Positions 9,559 through 17,614 of a DNA stretch of 64,000 nt are shown piece by piece (within the stretch, counting starts at the first letter, position 1; each line of letters starts with the position of its first letter). Location: contig NZ_JAOXSR010000004.1 in NCBI RefSeq assembly GCF_026163685.1, positions 124,001-188,000 of the forward strand. The letters are read 5' to 3'. The position numbers and the translations under genes were made by a program. The stretch is from Oerskovia flava (GTDB lineage: Bacteria > Actinomycetota > Actinomycetes > Actinomycetales > Cellulomonadaceae). Under the pieces are notes generated by a model. It searched no databases and was not told where the DNA came from. It worked only from the letters and a program-made list of their open reading frames with translations.

Positions 9559-10620
9559 CTAGGCGGCGGCCGTTCGTGCGGTGAGCAACCGTCGGAACGA
9601 CTCGAGCCGGGCGGCCCGGGCGTCGCGAACGTCCTTGGCGGAGTCCTCGATCCACTCGTCGAGCGCGCAGTCCGGGGCGTCGTCGAGGTGGGTACAGCCA
9701 CGGGGGCACCGGGCCGCGACCTCGTCGAGGTCGTCGAAGGCGCGCAGCAGGTGCCCGACCTCGACGTGGGCGAGGCCGAACGACCGGACGCCCGGGGTGT
9801 CGATGACCCACCCCGCCGGTGCGCCGTCCTCCGCCCGCAGCCGGAGCGCCACGGCGGAGGTCGAGGTGTGCCGTCCTCGTCCGGTGACGTCGTTGACGAC
9901 CCCGACCGCGCGCAGGGCGTCGGGGACGAGCGCGTTGACGAGGGTCGACTTCCCGACCCCCGAGTGGCCCACGAGGACGGACGTGCGCCCCTCGAGCTGG
10001 TCCCGGACGGCTGCGAGCGGTGCGACGCCCCAGCCGGAGGGGTGCGTGGTGTCGGGCACCCGGTGGGTCACCACGACCGAGACCCCGAGCGGCTCGTAGA
10101 GCTCGCGCAGCGGGGCCGGGTCGGCGAGGTCGGCCTTGGTGAGGCAGAGCAGGACGTCCATCCCGGCGTCGTACGCCGCGACCACGCACCTGTCGATCAT
10201 GCGGGTGCGTGGCTCGGGCTCGGCGAGCGCGGTGACGATGACGAGCTGGTCGGCGTTCGCGACGATGATCCGCTCGTAGGGGTCGGTGTCGTCGGCGGTG
10301 CGCCGCAGGACCGCGCTGCGGTCCTGGATCCGCACGATGCGCCCGAGGGAGCCGTCCTCGCCGGTGACGTCCCCGACGACGTCGACCCGGTCACCGCAGA
10401 CGACGCGCGTGCGGCCGATCTCCCGGGCCTTCATCGCGAGCACGACCCGTTCGTCGGGCGCGCCCTCGTCGACGAGCAGTGTGTAGCGGCCGCGGTCGAC
10501 GCCTGTGACGAGGGCGGAGACGGCCTCGGTGTGCGCCGGGCGCTGCTTGGTGCGCGGCCGGCTGCCGCGCTTGCCCGGCCGGGAGCGGAAGTCGGACTCG
10601 TCCGGGACGCGTCGGGCCAT
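9559..10620 (-). CDS. rsgA: Ribosome small subunit-dependent GTPase RsgA
   Basis: A 353-residue circularly permuted GTPase that helps mature the 30S subunit. An OB-fold-like N-terminal half (GVDRGRYTLLVDEG) is followed by the G4 motif LTKADL ahead of the P-loop GHSGVGKSTLVNAL (about residue 215), the permuted order diagnostic of the family. Then come DTPGVRSFG and a C-terminal zinc knuckle with Cys and His residues (CPRGCTHLDDAPDC). Its ATG shares one base with the aroA stop (TGATG), so translation is coupled. Confidence 0.94.
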   Translation of the reverse strand: MARRVPDESDFRSRPGKRGSRPRTKQRPAHTEAVSALVTGVDRGRYTLLVDEGAPDERVVLAMKAREIGRTRVVCGDRVDVVGDVTGEDGSLGRIVRIQDRSAVLRRTADDTDPYERIIVANADQLVIVTALAEPEPRTRMIDRCVVAAYDAGMDVLLCLTKADLADPAPLRELYEPLGVSVVVTHRVPDTTHPSGWGVAPLAAVRDQLEGRTSVLVGHSGVGKSTLVNALVPDALRAVGVVNDVTGRGRHTSTSAVALRLRAEDGAPAGWVIDTPGVRSFGLAHVEVGHLLRAFDDLDEVAARCPRGCTHLDDAPDCALDEWIEDSAKDVRDARAARLESFRRLLTARTAAA

Positions 10621-11945
10621 CAGGCGCTCGTCGCCCCGAGCATCCGTGACCACAGGCCCGTGAAGCCCGGCAGAGTCTTCGCGGTCGTGCCGACGTCCTC
10701 GACCGTGACACCCGCGACGCGCAGCCCGAGGAGGGCGCCCGACGTCGCCATGCGGTGGTCGTGGTACGTCCGGACCAGCCCGCCGTGCAGGGGGCGCGGG
10801 GTGATGACGAGACCGTCGTGCGTCTGCTCAGCCTGCCCGCCGAGCCGGGTGATCTCGGTGGACAGAGCCGCGAGCCGGTCGGTCTCGTGCCCGCGCAGGT
10901 GCGCGATGCCGCGCAGCCGGCTGGGGGAGTCGGCGAGCGCGGCGAGTGCGGCGATCGTCGGGGCGAGCTCGCCGCACTCGTGCAGGTCGACGTCGATGCC
11001 CCGCACCTCACCCGTCCCGCGCACGGTCATCACGTCGCCCGTGAGCTCGGCGGTCCCGCCCATGGTGGTGAGGAGGTCGGCGAGCATCGCGCCGGGCTGG
11101 GTGGTCGACGTCGGCCAGCCGGGCACCCGGACGGTGCCGCCAGCGACGAGGGCGGCGGCGAGGAACGGTCCGGCGTTCGAGAGGTCGGGCTCGACCTGGA
11201 CGTCGCGGGCGGCGATCGGGCCGGGCTCGACGCGCCAGATCGCGGGCCGGCTGTCGTCGACCTGGACGCCGACCTGCCGCAGCACCTCGACCGTCATGTC
11301 GATGTGGGGCATGCTCGGCAGCGTCCTGCCCGTGTGCCGGACGGTCAGTCCCTGGTCGTAGCGCGCCGCGGCGAGGAGCAGACCCGAGACGAACTGGCTC
11401 GAGGCGGAGGCGTCGATGTCGACGGACCCGCCGCGCACGTGCCCGCGCCCGGTCAGGGTGAACGGCAGGGTCGTGGGCGTCCCCTCGATGGTGACGCCGA
11501 GCGCCTGCAGGGCTGCGAGGACCGGGCCCATCGGACGGACCCGGGCGCCCGGGTCGCCGTCGAAGGCGACCTCGCCCGTGGCCAGCGCCGCGACGGGCGG
11601 GAGGAACCGCATGACGGTACCCGCGAGACCGCAGTCGACCGCGGCGGGGCCGTGCAGCGGCGCGGGCGTGACGTGCAGCTCGCTGGGAGCGGCGCCCTCG
11701 GTGACTCCCGTCCCGAGGCTGCGCAGCGCGGCGATCATCAGGTCGGCGTCGCGGCTGCGCAGGGCTCCGCGCAGGACTCCGGGACCGTCCGCCAGTGCGG
11801 CGAGCACCAGCAACCGGTTGGTGAGGGACTTGGACCCCGGCACCTCGACCGTCGCGTCGAGCGCCGCTGTCGCCGTGGGCGCCGCCCAGTCGTCCGTGGA
11901 CGGGTCCGAGGGCTGAGGTGCGGCGGCAGGGGAGGCGACGGTCAT
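10620..11945 (-). CDS. aroA: 3-phosphoshikimate 1-carboxyvinyltransferase (EPSP synthase)
   Basis: A 441-residue enzyme of the shikimate pathway that joins PEP to shikimate 3-phosphate. It has the substrate loop [19 protein letters not shown] near residue 35, the [13 protein letters not shown] segment, and the late motif [14 protein letters not shown]. The ATG at 11945 is favoured over one at 11975 because a TAGCCT box lies seven bases ahead of it and the longer start falls upstream of the predicted transcription start. It is the first gene of an aroA-rsgA(-hisN) unit. Confidence 0.95.
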   Translation of the reverse strand: MTVASPAAAPQPSDPSTDDWAAPTATAALDATVEVPGSKSLTNRLLVLAALADGPGVLRGALRSRDADLMIAALRSLGTGVTEGAAPSELHVTPAPLHGPAAVDCGLAGTVMRFLPPVAALATGEVAFDGDPGARVRPMGPVLAALQALGVTIEGTPTTLPFTLTGRGHVRGGSVDIDASASSQFVSGLLLAAARYDQGLTVRHTGRTLPSMPHIDMTVEVLRQVGVQVDDSRPAIWRVEPGPIAARDVQVEPDLSNAGPFLAAALVAGGTVRVPGWPTSTTQPGAMLADLLTTMGGTAELTGDVMTVRGTGEVRGIDVDLHECGELAPTIAALAALADSPSRLRGIAHLRGHETDRLAALSTEITRLGGQAEQTHDGLVITPRPLHGGLVRTYHDHRMATSGALLGLRVAGVTVEDVGTTAKTLPGFTGLWSRMLGATSA

Positions 11946-11952
11946 GGTCCCC

Positions 11953-11958
11953 AGGCTA
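11953..11958 (-). promoter_or_regulatory. -10 box of aroA (leaderless)
   Basis: TAGCCT on the minus strand, seven bases before the chosen aroA ATG. Confidence 0.55.
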
Positions 11959-12038
11959 GTGGAGCGCGAGCACACGGCGCCCGGTCATCCGGCCGACGGA
12001 CGACCCGCCGCGGCGACCTGCGTCTGCTCGACGCGACG

Positions 12039-12659
12039 TCAGACCGTCGAGCGGACCGACGCCGCGGCGTCGTGCACAGCCTTGCGGGTCTTCTTCGTCG
12101 TCGTGCGAGCCGCCTTGCGGGCGGAGCGGGAGACGTCGTGCGCAGCGCTCTTGGTGGCGGCGACGACGGCGTCCTGCCGGGCGTCCTTGGCGCGTGCCAG
12201 GTCGTGGCGCGCCTTCGCGACCCGCCACTGCACACCCGGTCGGCCCTCGTAGTCGGCCCCGGCGATGAGGGCGGCGCCGATCGCACCGAGGTTCTTCGCG
12301 AACTTCGCGGTCCGCTCTGCGCGGGTGGCCTCCCCGCCGGTGAAGGGCTGGTTCGCCACCGCGAGCGGCACCGCGAGCCCGGCGAGCGTGAGCGCCGCCA
12401 CCCGAGGCGCCTTGCCGGTGGCCAGGAAGAGGCCGGCGACGACCGTCGCGACGCCGTGGACCCGCACGAGGGACGAGACCTGGCGGTCGCTCAGCCGGGT
12501 GTCGAGCCCGACCCGTTCGCCCAGGTCGCCGGTGTCCGTGACGAGCTCGATGCCCTCGCGTGCCGCGCGCACGTGCTCGGCCGGCCGGAGGGCGGCCTGC
12601 GCGCCGTCGTAGATGAACCAGCAGGCCAGCATCGGCCTCGCGACGTGACGCAGCAGCAT
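12039..12659 (-). CDS. DoxX-like membrane protein with a basic tail
   Basis: A 206-residue integral membrane protein with about four hydrophobic segments (PMLACWFIYDGAQAAL, VHGVATVVAGLFLATG, RVAALTLAGLAVPLAVA, NLGAIGAALIAGADY), in the DoxX/SURF4-like pattern. The C-terminal 50 residues are rich in Lys, Arg and Ala (SARKAARTTTKKTRKAVHD), resembling histone H1-like tails, and would face the cytoplasm. Function unknown; DoxX relatives have been linked to redox or sulfur metabolism. It is a stand-alone gene between aroA and the ferritin gene. Confidence 0.75.
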   Translation of the reverse strand: MLLRHVARPMLACWFIYDGAQAALRPAEHVRAAREGIELVTDTGDLGERVGLDTRLSDRQVSSLVRVHGVATVVAGLFLATGKAPRVAALTLAGLAVPLAVANQPFTGGEATRAERTAKFAKNLGAIGAALIAGADYEGRPGVQWRVAKARHDLARAKDARQDAVVAATKSAAHDVSRSARKAARTTTKKTRKAVHDAAASVRSTV

Positions 12660-12800
12660 GCGCTCTCCTCGGGTACTCGTCGTGCGGGCGGGTCGCGGCG
12701 CCGTCCGGCGCGCGACGTTCCGTTCCCAGCGTGTCCTATCGGCGAACGGGTCGCCACCCGGTGCGGTCCGGGTGGCGACCCGCAGGTCGGTGGGTGCGGC

Positions 12801-13346
12801 TCAGAGCGCCCCGCCGGCGGCCTCGGGCGCGTCGGCCGACTCGCCGCCGTCGCCGATCTGCTCGCGGGCGACGTAGTTCTCCAGGTCGAACAGGTTGTCC
12901 CCGGCCCGCTGGGCCACGGTCAGCAGCGTGGAGGCGGACGCGACCTCCTCGACCTGCTCCTTGAGGAACCACAGGAGGAACTGCTCGCCGAGGGCGTCGC
13001 CCTCGTCGCGGGCGGCACGGAAGATCGCCTCGATCTGGGCCGTGACCTGGCGCTCCTGGTCGAGCGCGAGCTGGAGGGGCTCCACGACGTCGTTGAACTC
13101 GTTGCGGACGCTCCCCGTGCCGGGGATCTCGATGGGCAGGTCCCGGTCGAGGTGGTACTGGACGATCATCATGCCGTGGTTGCGCTCCTCGACCGCCTGG
13201 CGGTAGAAGTGCGCCGCGAGCTGCGGCAGGTCGTGGGAGTCGAACCACACGGCGATCGCGATGTACTGCTGGTGCGCGTCGAACTCGTGGCCCACCTGCT
13301 CGCGCAGCAGGGTGAGGAAACGTGACGGGCTGTCAGAGGTGGTCAT
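12801..13346 (-). CDS. bfrB: Ferritin (BfrB/Ftn type)
   Basis: A 181-residue non-haem ferritin that oxidises and stores iron in a 24-mer shell. Ferroxidase residues are present in the four-helix bundle: a Glu in HEFDAHQQYIAIAVWF, then VEERNH, then a Glu/Gln pair in LALDQERQ, and FLKEQVEEVA. The whole pattern, including FYRQAVEERNHGMMI and the Ala/Gly-rich end, matches mycobacterial BfrB as I remember it. TAGCGT seven bases before the ATG suggests a leaderless transcript. No iron box was seen at this promoter. Confidence 0.92.
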   Translation of the reverse strand: MTTSDSPSRFLTLLREQVGHEFDAHQQYIAIAVWFDSHDLPQLAAHFYRQAVEERNHGMMIVQYHLDRDLPIEIPGTGSVRNEFNDVVEPLQLALDQERQVTAQIEAIFRAARDEGDALGEQFLLWFLKEQVEEVASASTLLTVAQRAGDNLFDLENYVAREQIGDGGESADAPEAAGGAL

Positions 13347-13353
13347 GCCCTGC

Positions 13354-13359
13354 ACGCTA
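13354..13359 (-). promoter_or_regulatory. -10 box of the ferritin gene (leaderless)
   Basis: TAGCGT on the minus strand, followed by seven bases and the ferritin ATG. Confidence 0.5.
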
Positions 13360-13615
13360 CCGATCTCCGGCGTCGGGCACACCCCATGATTGCCTCTCCT
13401 CACCTGCTCCCGGCAGCGCGGGGAGGCGGGGGCGCCGAGCGGGAATGCGGGCGGCAGCGTCGAGGTTGCACCGATCGTGACCCCTGTACTCCTTGCTCCC
13501 GCATCTCCCGGCCTGGAGGCCGGCGCCGGCCCGGCGCGCGGGTCGGGCGTGCCGCACGCGGTGCACCCGCTGGGGGTCCCGGGCGTCTCACCGAACAACC
13601 CATCGATCGGGGGTC

Positions 13616-13621
13616 TAGGCT
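13616..13621 (+). promoter_or_regulatory. Possible -10 box of sigR
   Basis: TAGGCT lies eight bases upstream of the sigR ATG. No SigR-type pair (GGAAT, 18-19 bases, GTT) was found in the 283-base gap shared with the divergent ferritin gene; nothing else recognisable lies in this gap. Confidence 0.4.
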
Positions 13622-13629
13622 CGTTGCTG

Positions 13630-14295
13630 ATGACTGAGCGAACCACGGAGGGTGCAGGCGGCGCCGAGAGCGACGCCGAGGGCACCGAGACCAACCGCGC
13701 ACCTGCGGCGGAGAGCGATGCGGCGCGTGCCGCGCGCTTCGAGCGGGATGCGCTGCAGTACCTCGACCAGCTGTACTCGGCGGCCCTGCGGATGACCCGC
13801 AACCCGTCGGACGCCGAGGACCTGGTCCAGGAGACGTTCGCGAAGGCGTTCGCGGCGTTCCACCAGTACCGGCCGGACACCAACCTCAAGGCGTGGTTGT
13901 ACCGGATCCTCACGAACACGTTCATCAACACCTACCGCAAGAAGCAGCGGGAGCCCCAGCAGTCCCAGGCCGAGGACATCGAGGACTGGCAGATCGCCCG
14001 GGCCGCCTCGCACACGTCGCAGGGACTGCGCTCCGCGGAGGCCGAGGCGCTCGACCGTCTCCCGGACTCGGACGTCAAGCGGGCGTTGCAGGAACTCCCC
14101 GAGGACCGCCGCATGGTCGTCTACTACGCGGACGTCGAGGGCTTCCCCTACAAGGAGATCGCGGAGATCATGGGGACTCCGATCGGAACGGTCATGTCGC
14201 GGCTGCACCGCGGGCGGCGCCAGCTGCGCGAGCTGCTGAGCGACTACGCGGCAGACCGTGGACTGGTGGGCTCGAAGCCCGGAGGTGAGTCGTGA
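13630..14295 (+). CDS. sigR: ECF sigma factor SigR/SigH
   Basis: A 221-residue group-12 ECF sigma factor for thiol-oxidative and heat stress. Region 2 contains [24 protein letters not shown] and [22 protein letters not shown] (about residues 55-105). Region 4 contains [52 protein letters not shown] (about 155-205). The N-terminal 35 residues are a low-complexity Glu/Ala/Thr tail. It overlaps the zinc anti-sigma gene by four bases (GTGA), fixing the pair as one regulatory unit. The neighbourhood of aroA and rsgA matches sigH in mycobacteria. Confidence 0.94.
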   Translation: MTERTTEGAGGAESDAEGTETNRAPAAESDAARAARFERDALQYLDQLYSAALRMTRNPSDAEDLVQETFAKAFAAFHQYRPDTNLKAWLYRILTNTFINTYRKKQREPQQSQAEDIEDWQIARAASHTSQGLRSAEAEALDRLPDSDVKRALQELPEDRRMVVYYADVEGFPYKEIAEIMGTPIGTVMSRLHRGRRQLRELLSDYAADRGLVGSKPGGES

Positions 14296-14612
14296 GTCAG
14301 CACGAGACGTCGGCGCGTGGCGCCGAGGAACCCGTGACGCCGATCCCGCACTCGACCGAGGGTGAGTCGGAGTGCGAGCACGCGCTCTCGCACCTCTACG
14401 AGTTCCTGGACTCCGAGATGACGCCGGACGACGAGCTGCGGATGCGGGCGCACGTCGCGCACTGCTCCCCGTGCCTGGCCGAGCTCAGCGCCGAGGAGAT
14501 CGTCAAGCAGCTCGTGCGCCGCTCGTGCCACGAGCAGGCGCCGGCGCAGCTCCGCGCACGCATCCACGCGCAGTTCACCGTGCTCCGCACGACGACGGTC
14601 ATCGAGCAGTAG
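14292..14612 (+). CDS. rsrA: Zinc-binding redox anti-sigma factor RsrA
   Basis: A 106-residue ZAS-domain protein that holds SigR inactive until its zinc cysteines are oxidised. Cys28, His54, Cys58 and Cys61 reproduce exactly the spacing of the known RsrA zinc site (26, 4 and 3 residues), in [13 protein letters not shown] and HVAHCSPC. A further Cys lies in RRSCHEQ. The GTG start has a strong GGAGG six bases upstream inside sigR. The redox switch therefore appears intact. A long hairpin follows the stop. Confidence 0.94.
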   Translation: MSQHETSARGAEEPVTPIPHSTEGESECEHALSHLYEFLDSEMTPDDELRMRAHVAHCSPCLAELSAEEIVKQLVRRSCHEQAPAQLRARIHAQFTVLRTTTVIEQ

Positions 14613-14638
14613 ATCGAGCACCAGGCGGCGACGGCACG

Positions 14639-14688
14639 ACGACAAGGGCCCTGTCCTCCACCGTGGTGGGGGACAGGGCCCTTGTCGT
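14639..14688 (+). terminator. Strong terminator after sigR-rsrA
   Basis: An 18-bp perfect inverted repeat (14639-14656 with 14671-14688) encloses a second 5-bp stem (CCACC/GGTGG) in the loop, giving an almost continuous hairpin of about 24 pairs. No U-tract follows. It can also stop transcription arriving from the minus-strand bL37 gene. Confidence 0.85.
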
Positions 14689-14754
14689 GCACCGCCTCTC
14701 GGCGGTGGGCACTCGCCCGGAGGGCGCCTGATCGCGCCCTCGACGGGCGGGCTC

Positions 14755-14829
14755 TCAGGCGTTGGGGCGCTTGCCGTGGTTCGCTGCGTTGCCCTTGCGG
14801 CTACGACGCTTGCGTCCGCGCTTGCTCAT
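14755..14829 (-). CDS. Small ribosomal protein bL37 (24 residues)
   Basis: A 24-residue, extremely basic protein beginning MSKRGRKRRSRKGNAANHGK and ending RPNA. This is the AURKAIP1/COX24-like small protein found on the large subunit of actinobacterial ribosomes (bL37). It is too short for most gene finders. GAGGAGAGAGACC directly precedes the ATG. It stands alone, convergent with sigR-rsrA through the terminator at 14639-14688. The identification rests on the almost invariant sequence. Confidence 0.93.
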   Translation of the reverse strand: MSKRGRKRRSRKGNAANHGKRPNA

Positions 14830-14928
14830 GGTCTCTCTCCTCACCGCTTCTCAGCGTGTCGACGTCCCGGCGCCACCTTCGCGGCGCGCGGACGTCGTGG
14901 TCTGCTCCATGGTCCCACACACGGACCC

Positions 14929-14982
14929 TTGCCCTCCCGCAGAACGCGATATATCGTGTCTCGCAGAACGCGATATATCGCG
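14929..14982 (+). promoter_or_regulatory. Promoter of the DUF4097-PadR operon with twin palindromic operators
   Basis: TTGCCC (14929-14934), a 17-base spacer and TATCGT (14952-14957) form a good promoter. Two palindromes, the first imperfect at 14945-14958 and the second a perfect CGCGATATATCGCG at 14969-14982, sit exactly 24 bases apart inside a direct repeat that begins CGCAGAACGCGATATATCG. The first covers the -10 box, the second the region just after the start point. The PadR repressor encoded downstream is the likely ligand (inference). Confidence 0.72.
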
Positions 14983-15052
14983 TGCCGCCCACCGCGATCC
15001 GTCGACGCCCCGTCGACGAGGCGCCCGGTGGGCACGGAGACCGAGGAGCACC

Positions 15053-15994
15053 GTGACCACGCAGACGCCGCGCGAGACCTGGACCGTCACCGGTCCCCAG
15101 ATCCTCGACCTCGCCGAGGTCGTCCGCCTCGACGCGACGATCATGAACGGCCGGATCGACGTCGTCGCCCACGAGGACCCGGCCGAGCGGGGCGCGCGTA
15201 TCGAGGTGCACGACGTCGACGGCCGCCCCCTGGAGATCCGGTTGGACGGCGGCACCCTGCGCGTCGGCTACACGTTCGACGGCACCGGGTGGAAGAACTT
15301 CCTCGACCGGTTCCGCACCTACAGCGGCAAGGACTCGGTCGACGTCTACGTCGCGGTGCCGGCGGACGCGGACGTCCGGGTCGCGACGGTGCGGGGAGAC
15401 GGTCTCGTGGCGGGCGCACGCCAGGGTGCGCGCGTCGCCACCGTCGCCGGCACCCTGATGGTCGCGGACTCGACCGGCGCGCTCGCCGTCGACACCGTCT
15501 CGGGCGAGGTGACCGTGAGCGACCACGAGGGCAGCCTGACCATGGAGTCGGTATCCGGCGACCTCACGGCGACGGGCGCGCTGACCGACGTCCGGCTCGA
15601 CACGGTCTCCGGCGCCGTGACGATCGACACGCGGAGCACGCCCGACGCCCTGTCGGTCAACGCCGTCTCGGCGGACGTCCTCGTCCGGCTGCCCGACCCG
15701 GACGCGATGAGCTACACGGCGCGCTGCGTCAGCGGGCGGCTGCTGATCGACGGGGTCGAGTACCGCACGGCGGCGGGGTCGTTCAAACGCCCCGGTCCGG
15801 GTGCTCTCTCCGGTGGCGACGGCGACCCGGCCCGGCCCGTGAGCGTGACCGCGGTGTCCGGCAACGTCACGATCCTGCGGGGGGCGCCCGTGCGACCCGC
15901 GGAGCCCGCCGTGTCGGGCGACGTCGCCTCCTCGTGGGGGTCGCCCGGCGGTGCGGACGACCACCGGGTACGCGGCGACGTCGAGGACCGCTGA
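15053..15994 (+). CDS. DUF4097 beta-repeat protein
   Basis: A 313-residue protein made of short beta repeats with the recurring motif V(D/E)(T/S)VSG(D/E/A)VT (for example VDTVSGEVTVSDHEG, MESVSGDLTATG, LDTVSGAVTIDT). This is typical of the DUF4097 single-stranded beta-helix. There is no signal peptide or transmembrane segment, so it is probably cytoplasmic; the biochemical function is unknown. The GTG has GAGGAGCACC just upstream. It overlaps the PadR gene by one base and is the first gene of a three-gene operon behind the twin operator. Confidence 0.85.
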   Translation: MTTQTPRETWTVTGPQILDLAEVVRLDATIMNGRIDVVAHEDPAERGARIEVHDVDGRPLEIRLDGGTLRVGYTFDGTGWKNFLDRFRTYSGKDSVDVYVAVPADADVRVATVRGDGLVAGARQGARVATVAGTLMVADSTGALAVDTVSGEVTVSDHEGSLTMESVSGDLTATGALTDVRLDTVSGAVTIDTRSTPDALSVNAVSADVLVRLPDPDAMSYTARCVSGRLLIDGVEYRTAAGSFKRPGPGALSGGDGDPARPVSVTAVSGNVTILRGAPVRPAEPAVSGDVASSWGSPGGADDHRVRGDVEDR

Positions 15995-16605
15995 TGTCCT
16001 CCGTCTTCGCGCACGGCGAGCTCCGGCTCTACCTCCTGGCCCTCCTCGGCGCCGGGCCCAAGCATGGCTACGAGCTCATCACCGAGCTCTCCGACCGGTT
16101 CGGCGGCACGTACCGGCCGAGCGCCGGGACGATCTACCCGCGCCTGGCGCGGCTGGAGGACGAAGGGCTGGTGCGCCGCAGCGCCGACGGCCGGAAGTCC
16201 ACCTACGAGCTCACGCCTGCCGGCCGGGCCGAGGTGGACGCCCGGGCGGCCGACGTCGCGGCGCTCGAGCACGGCATCGCCGAGACGGTGCGCCAGCGCG
16301 CGCAGGAGCTGCGTGCCGACGTCCAGGGCTCGATGCGCGGGCTGCGCGCGGAGCTCGCGGCCGCGGCGCAGGACGCCCGGGCCCGCCCCCGACCCGCCCC
16401 ACCCGGGGCGGCGCCCGATCCTCGACGACGCGAGTCCTACGCGCGCCGGATGGACGCGGAGGCGCTGCTCGTCCGGTTCCGCGACGAGATCCGGGCGGAC
16501 CTGCGCCGCGCCGACGCCGCGAGCACCGTGAGCGACCTGACCCTCGACACGCTCCGCACCGTGCTCGACGGCGCACGGACGGCCGTGCGCGCGACGCTGC
16601 GCTGA
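15994..16605 (+). CDS. PadR family transcriptional regulator
   Basis: A 203-residue regulator. The winged helix is clear: GELRLYLLALLGAGPKHGYELITELSDRFGGTYRPSAGTIYPRLARLEDEGLV, then a wing (RRSADGRKSTYELT). The C-terminal half is helical and Arg/Ala-rich, with two likely dimerisation helices split by a Pro/Arg-rich loop. PadR proteins repress promoters of their own operons and usually sense small molecules or membrane-active drugs. The palindromic operators 1 kb upstream suggest autoregulation. Confidence 0.9.
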   Translation: MSSVFAHGELRLYLLALLGAGPKHGYELITELSDRFGGTYRPSAGTIYPRLARLEDEGLVRRSADGRKSTYELTPAGRAEVDARAADVAALEHGIAETVRQRAQELRADVQGSMRGLRAELAAAAQDARARPRPAPPGAAPDPRRRESYARRMDAEALLVRFRDEIRADLRRADAASTVSDLTLDTLRTVLDGARTAVRATLR

Positions 16606-16692
16606 GTGTCCCGACCGACCCACCCGACCGACCACCCGACCAACCCGAACGAACGACACCCGGTACCACCAGCACCCAGAAGGAGCGCCACC

Positions 16693-17577
16693 ATGACGTA
16701 CGACGCCTACCAGCCCACCGACGGCCCCACCGACCAGCCGGCCGACCAGCACACCAACGGTCGCTCGGTACCCGGCACGGAGTCGTGGACCGTCTCCGCC
16801 GCGCAGAGCTTCGACGTCGCGGACGTCCGTTCGCTCGTCGTCCAGCTCACGGGCGGAGCGGTCGACGTCGTCGCCGACCCCGCTCGCCACCAGGGTGTGC
16901 ACGTCGAGGTCCAGGAGGTCTCCTCCCGCCCGCTGTACATCACCCTGCGCGACGGCGAGCTCCGGGTCGCCTACGACTTCGCCGGCATCGAGGGCCTGGT
17001 CGACCGCGTGCGTGGCCTGCGGGACAAGGACTCCGCCGTGGTCCGCCTGACCGTCCCCGCGACCGTGCCCGTCCGGGCCGTGGCGGTCGGTGCCCGCGTG
17101 ACCGTCACCGGGACCCGCGCCGCCCTCTCGGCGAGCACCGTCACCGGAGCCGTGCGCACCGCCGGCACGGCGGCCCCGCTGACGGTCAAGACGGTCTCCG
17201 GGCCGGTCGACGTCACCGAGCACACGGGCGACGCGCGCGTGAGCACGACGTCGGGTGCCGTCGCCCTGGCCGGGCGCCTCGGCCGGGTGTCGGTCAACAC
17301 GGTCTCGTCCGCCGTGTCGATCGTCTCGCCGCAGACGACCCCCCTGGTCACGGCCAAGACCGTCTCGGGCGCCGTCAGCGTCCGCCTGGGAGCGGGGACC
17401 GGTGTCAACCTGCGGGCACGGAGCGTGAGCGGCAAGGTCGTCCTCGACGGCGCACAGCTGCCCGGTGACGCGCAGCGCACCACGTCGGTGGACCACGTCG
17501 ACCACGAGTCGGGCGCCCCTGCCGCCTATCTCTCGACGAGCACCGTCTCCGGGACGGTCACCGTCTCGCGCGGCTGA
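16693..17577 (+). CDS. Second DUF4097 beta-repeat protein
   Basis: A 294-residue paralogue of the gene two places upstream, with the same architecture: ESWTVSAAQSFDVADVRSL near residue 33, a middle RVRGLRDKDSAVVRLTVP matching the FRTYSGKDSVDVYVAVP of its sister, then repeats such as VKTVSGPVDVTEH and AKTVSGAVSVRLG. It has a Pro/Thr/Asp/Gln-rich N-terminal tail. The ATG at 16693 is chosen for AAGGAG eight bases upstream; a GTG directly after the PadR stop lacks a ribosome site. The 87-base gap before it is built of degenerate ACCCGACC units. Confidence 0.83.
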   Translation: MTYDAYQPTDGPTDQPADQHTNGRSVPGTESWTVSAAQSFDVADVRSLVVQLTGGAVDVVADPARHQGVHVEVQEVSSRPLYITLRDGELRVAYDFAGIEGLVDRVRGLRDKDSAVVRLTVPATVPVRAVAVGARVTVTGTRAALSASTVTGAVRTAGTAAPLTVKTVSGPVDVTEHTGDARVSTTSGAVALAGRLGRVSVNTVSSAVSIVSPQTTPLVTAKTVSGAVSVRLGAGTGVNLRARSVSGKVVLDGAQLPGDAQRTTSVDHVDHESGAPAAYLSTSTVSGTVTVSRG

Positions 17578-17598
17578 CCCGTCTCGCGCGGCTGACCC
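17563..17598. repeat. Perfect 18-bp tandem duplication over the stop codon
   Basis: GTCTCGCGCGGCTGACCC occurs twice in a row (17563-17580 and 17581-17598). The first copy carries the last codons and the TGA of the DUF4097 gene; the second is a non-coding copy of the same end. It looks like a recent slippage or duplication event. Confidence 0.85.
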
Positions 17599-17614
17599 GC
17601 GCCCGGCGGCGTGG

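Noticed and set aside
16606-16692. Second DUF4097 gene starting at GTG 16606, directly after the PadR stop
   Set aside because: No ribosome site, and the added residues only translate the ACCCGACC-type intergenic repeats. The ATG at 16693 has AAGGAG at good spacing.
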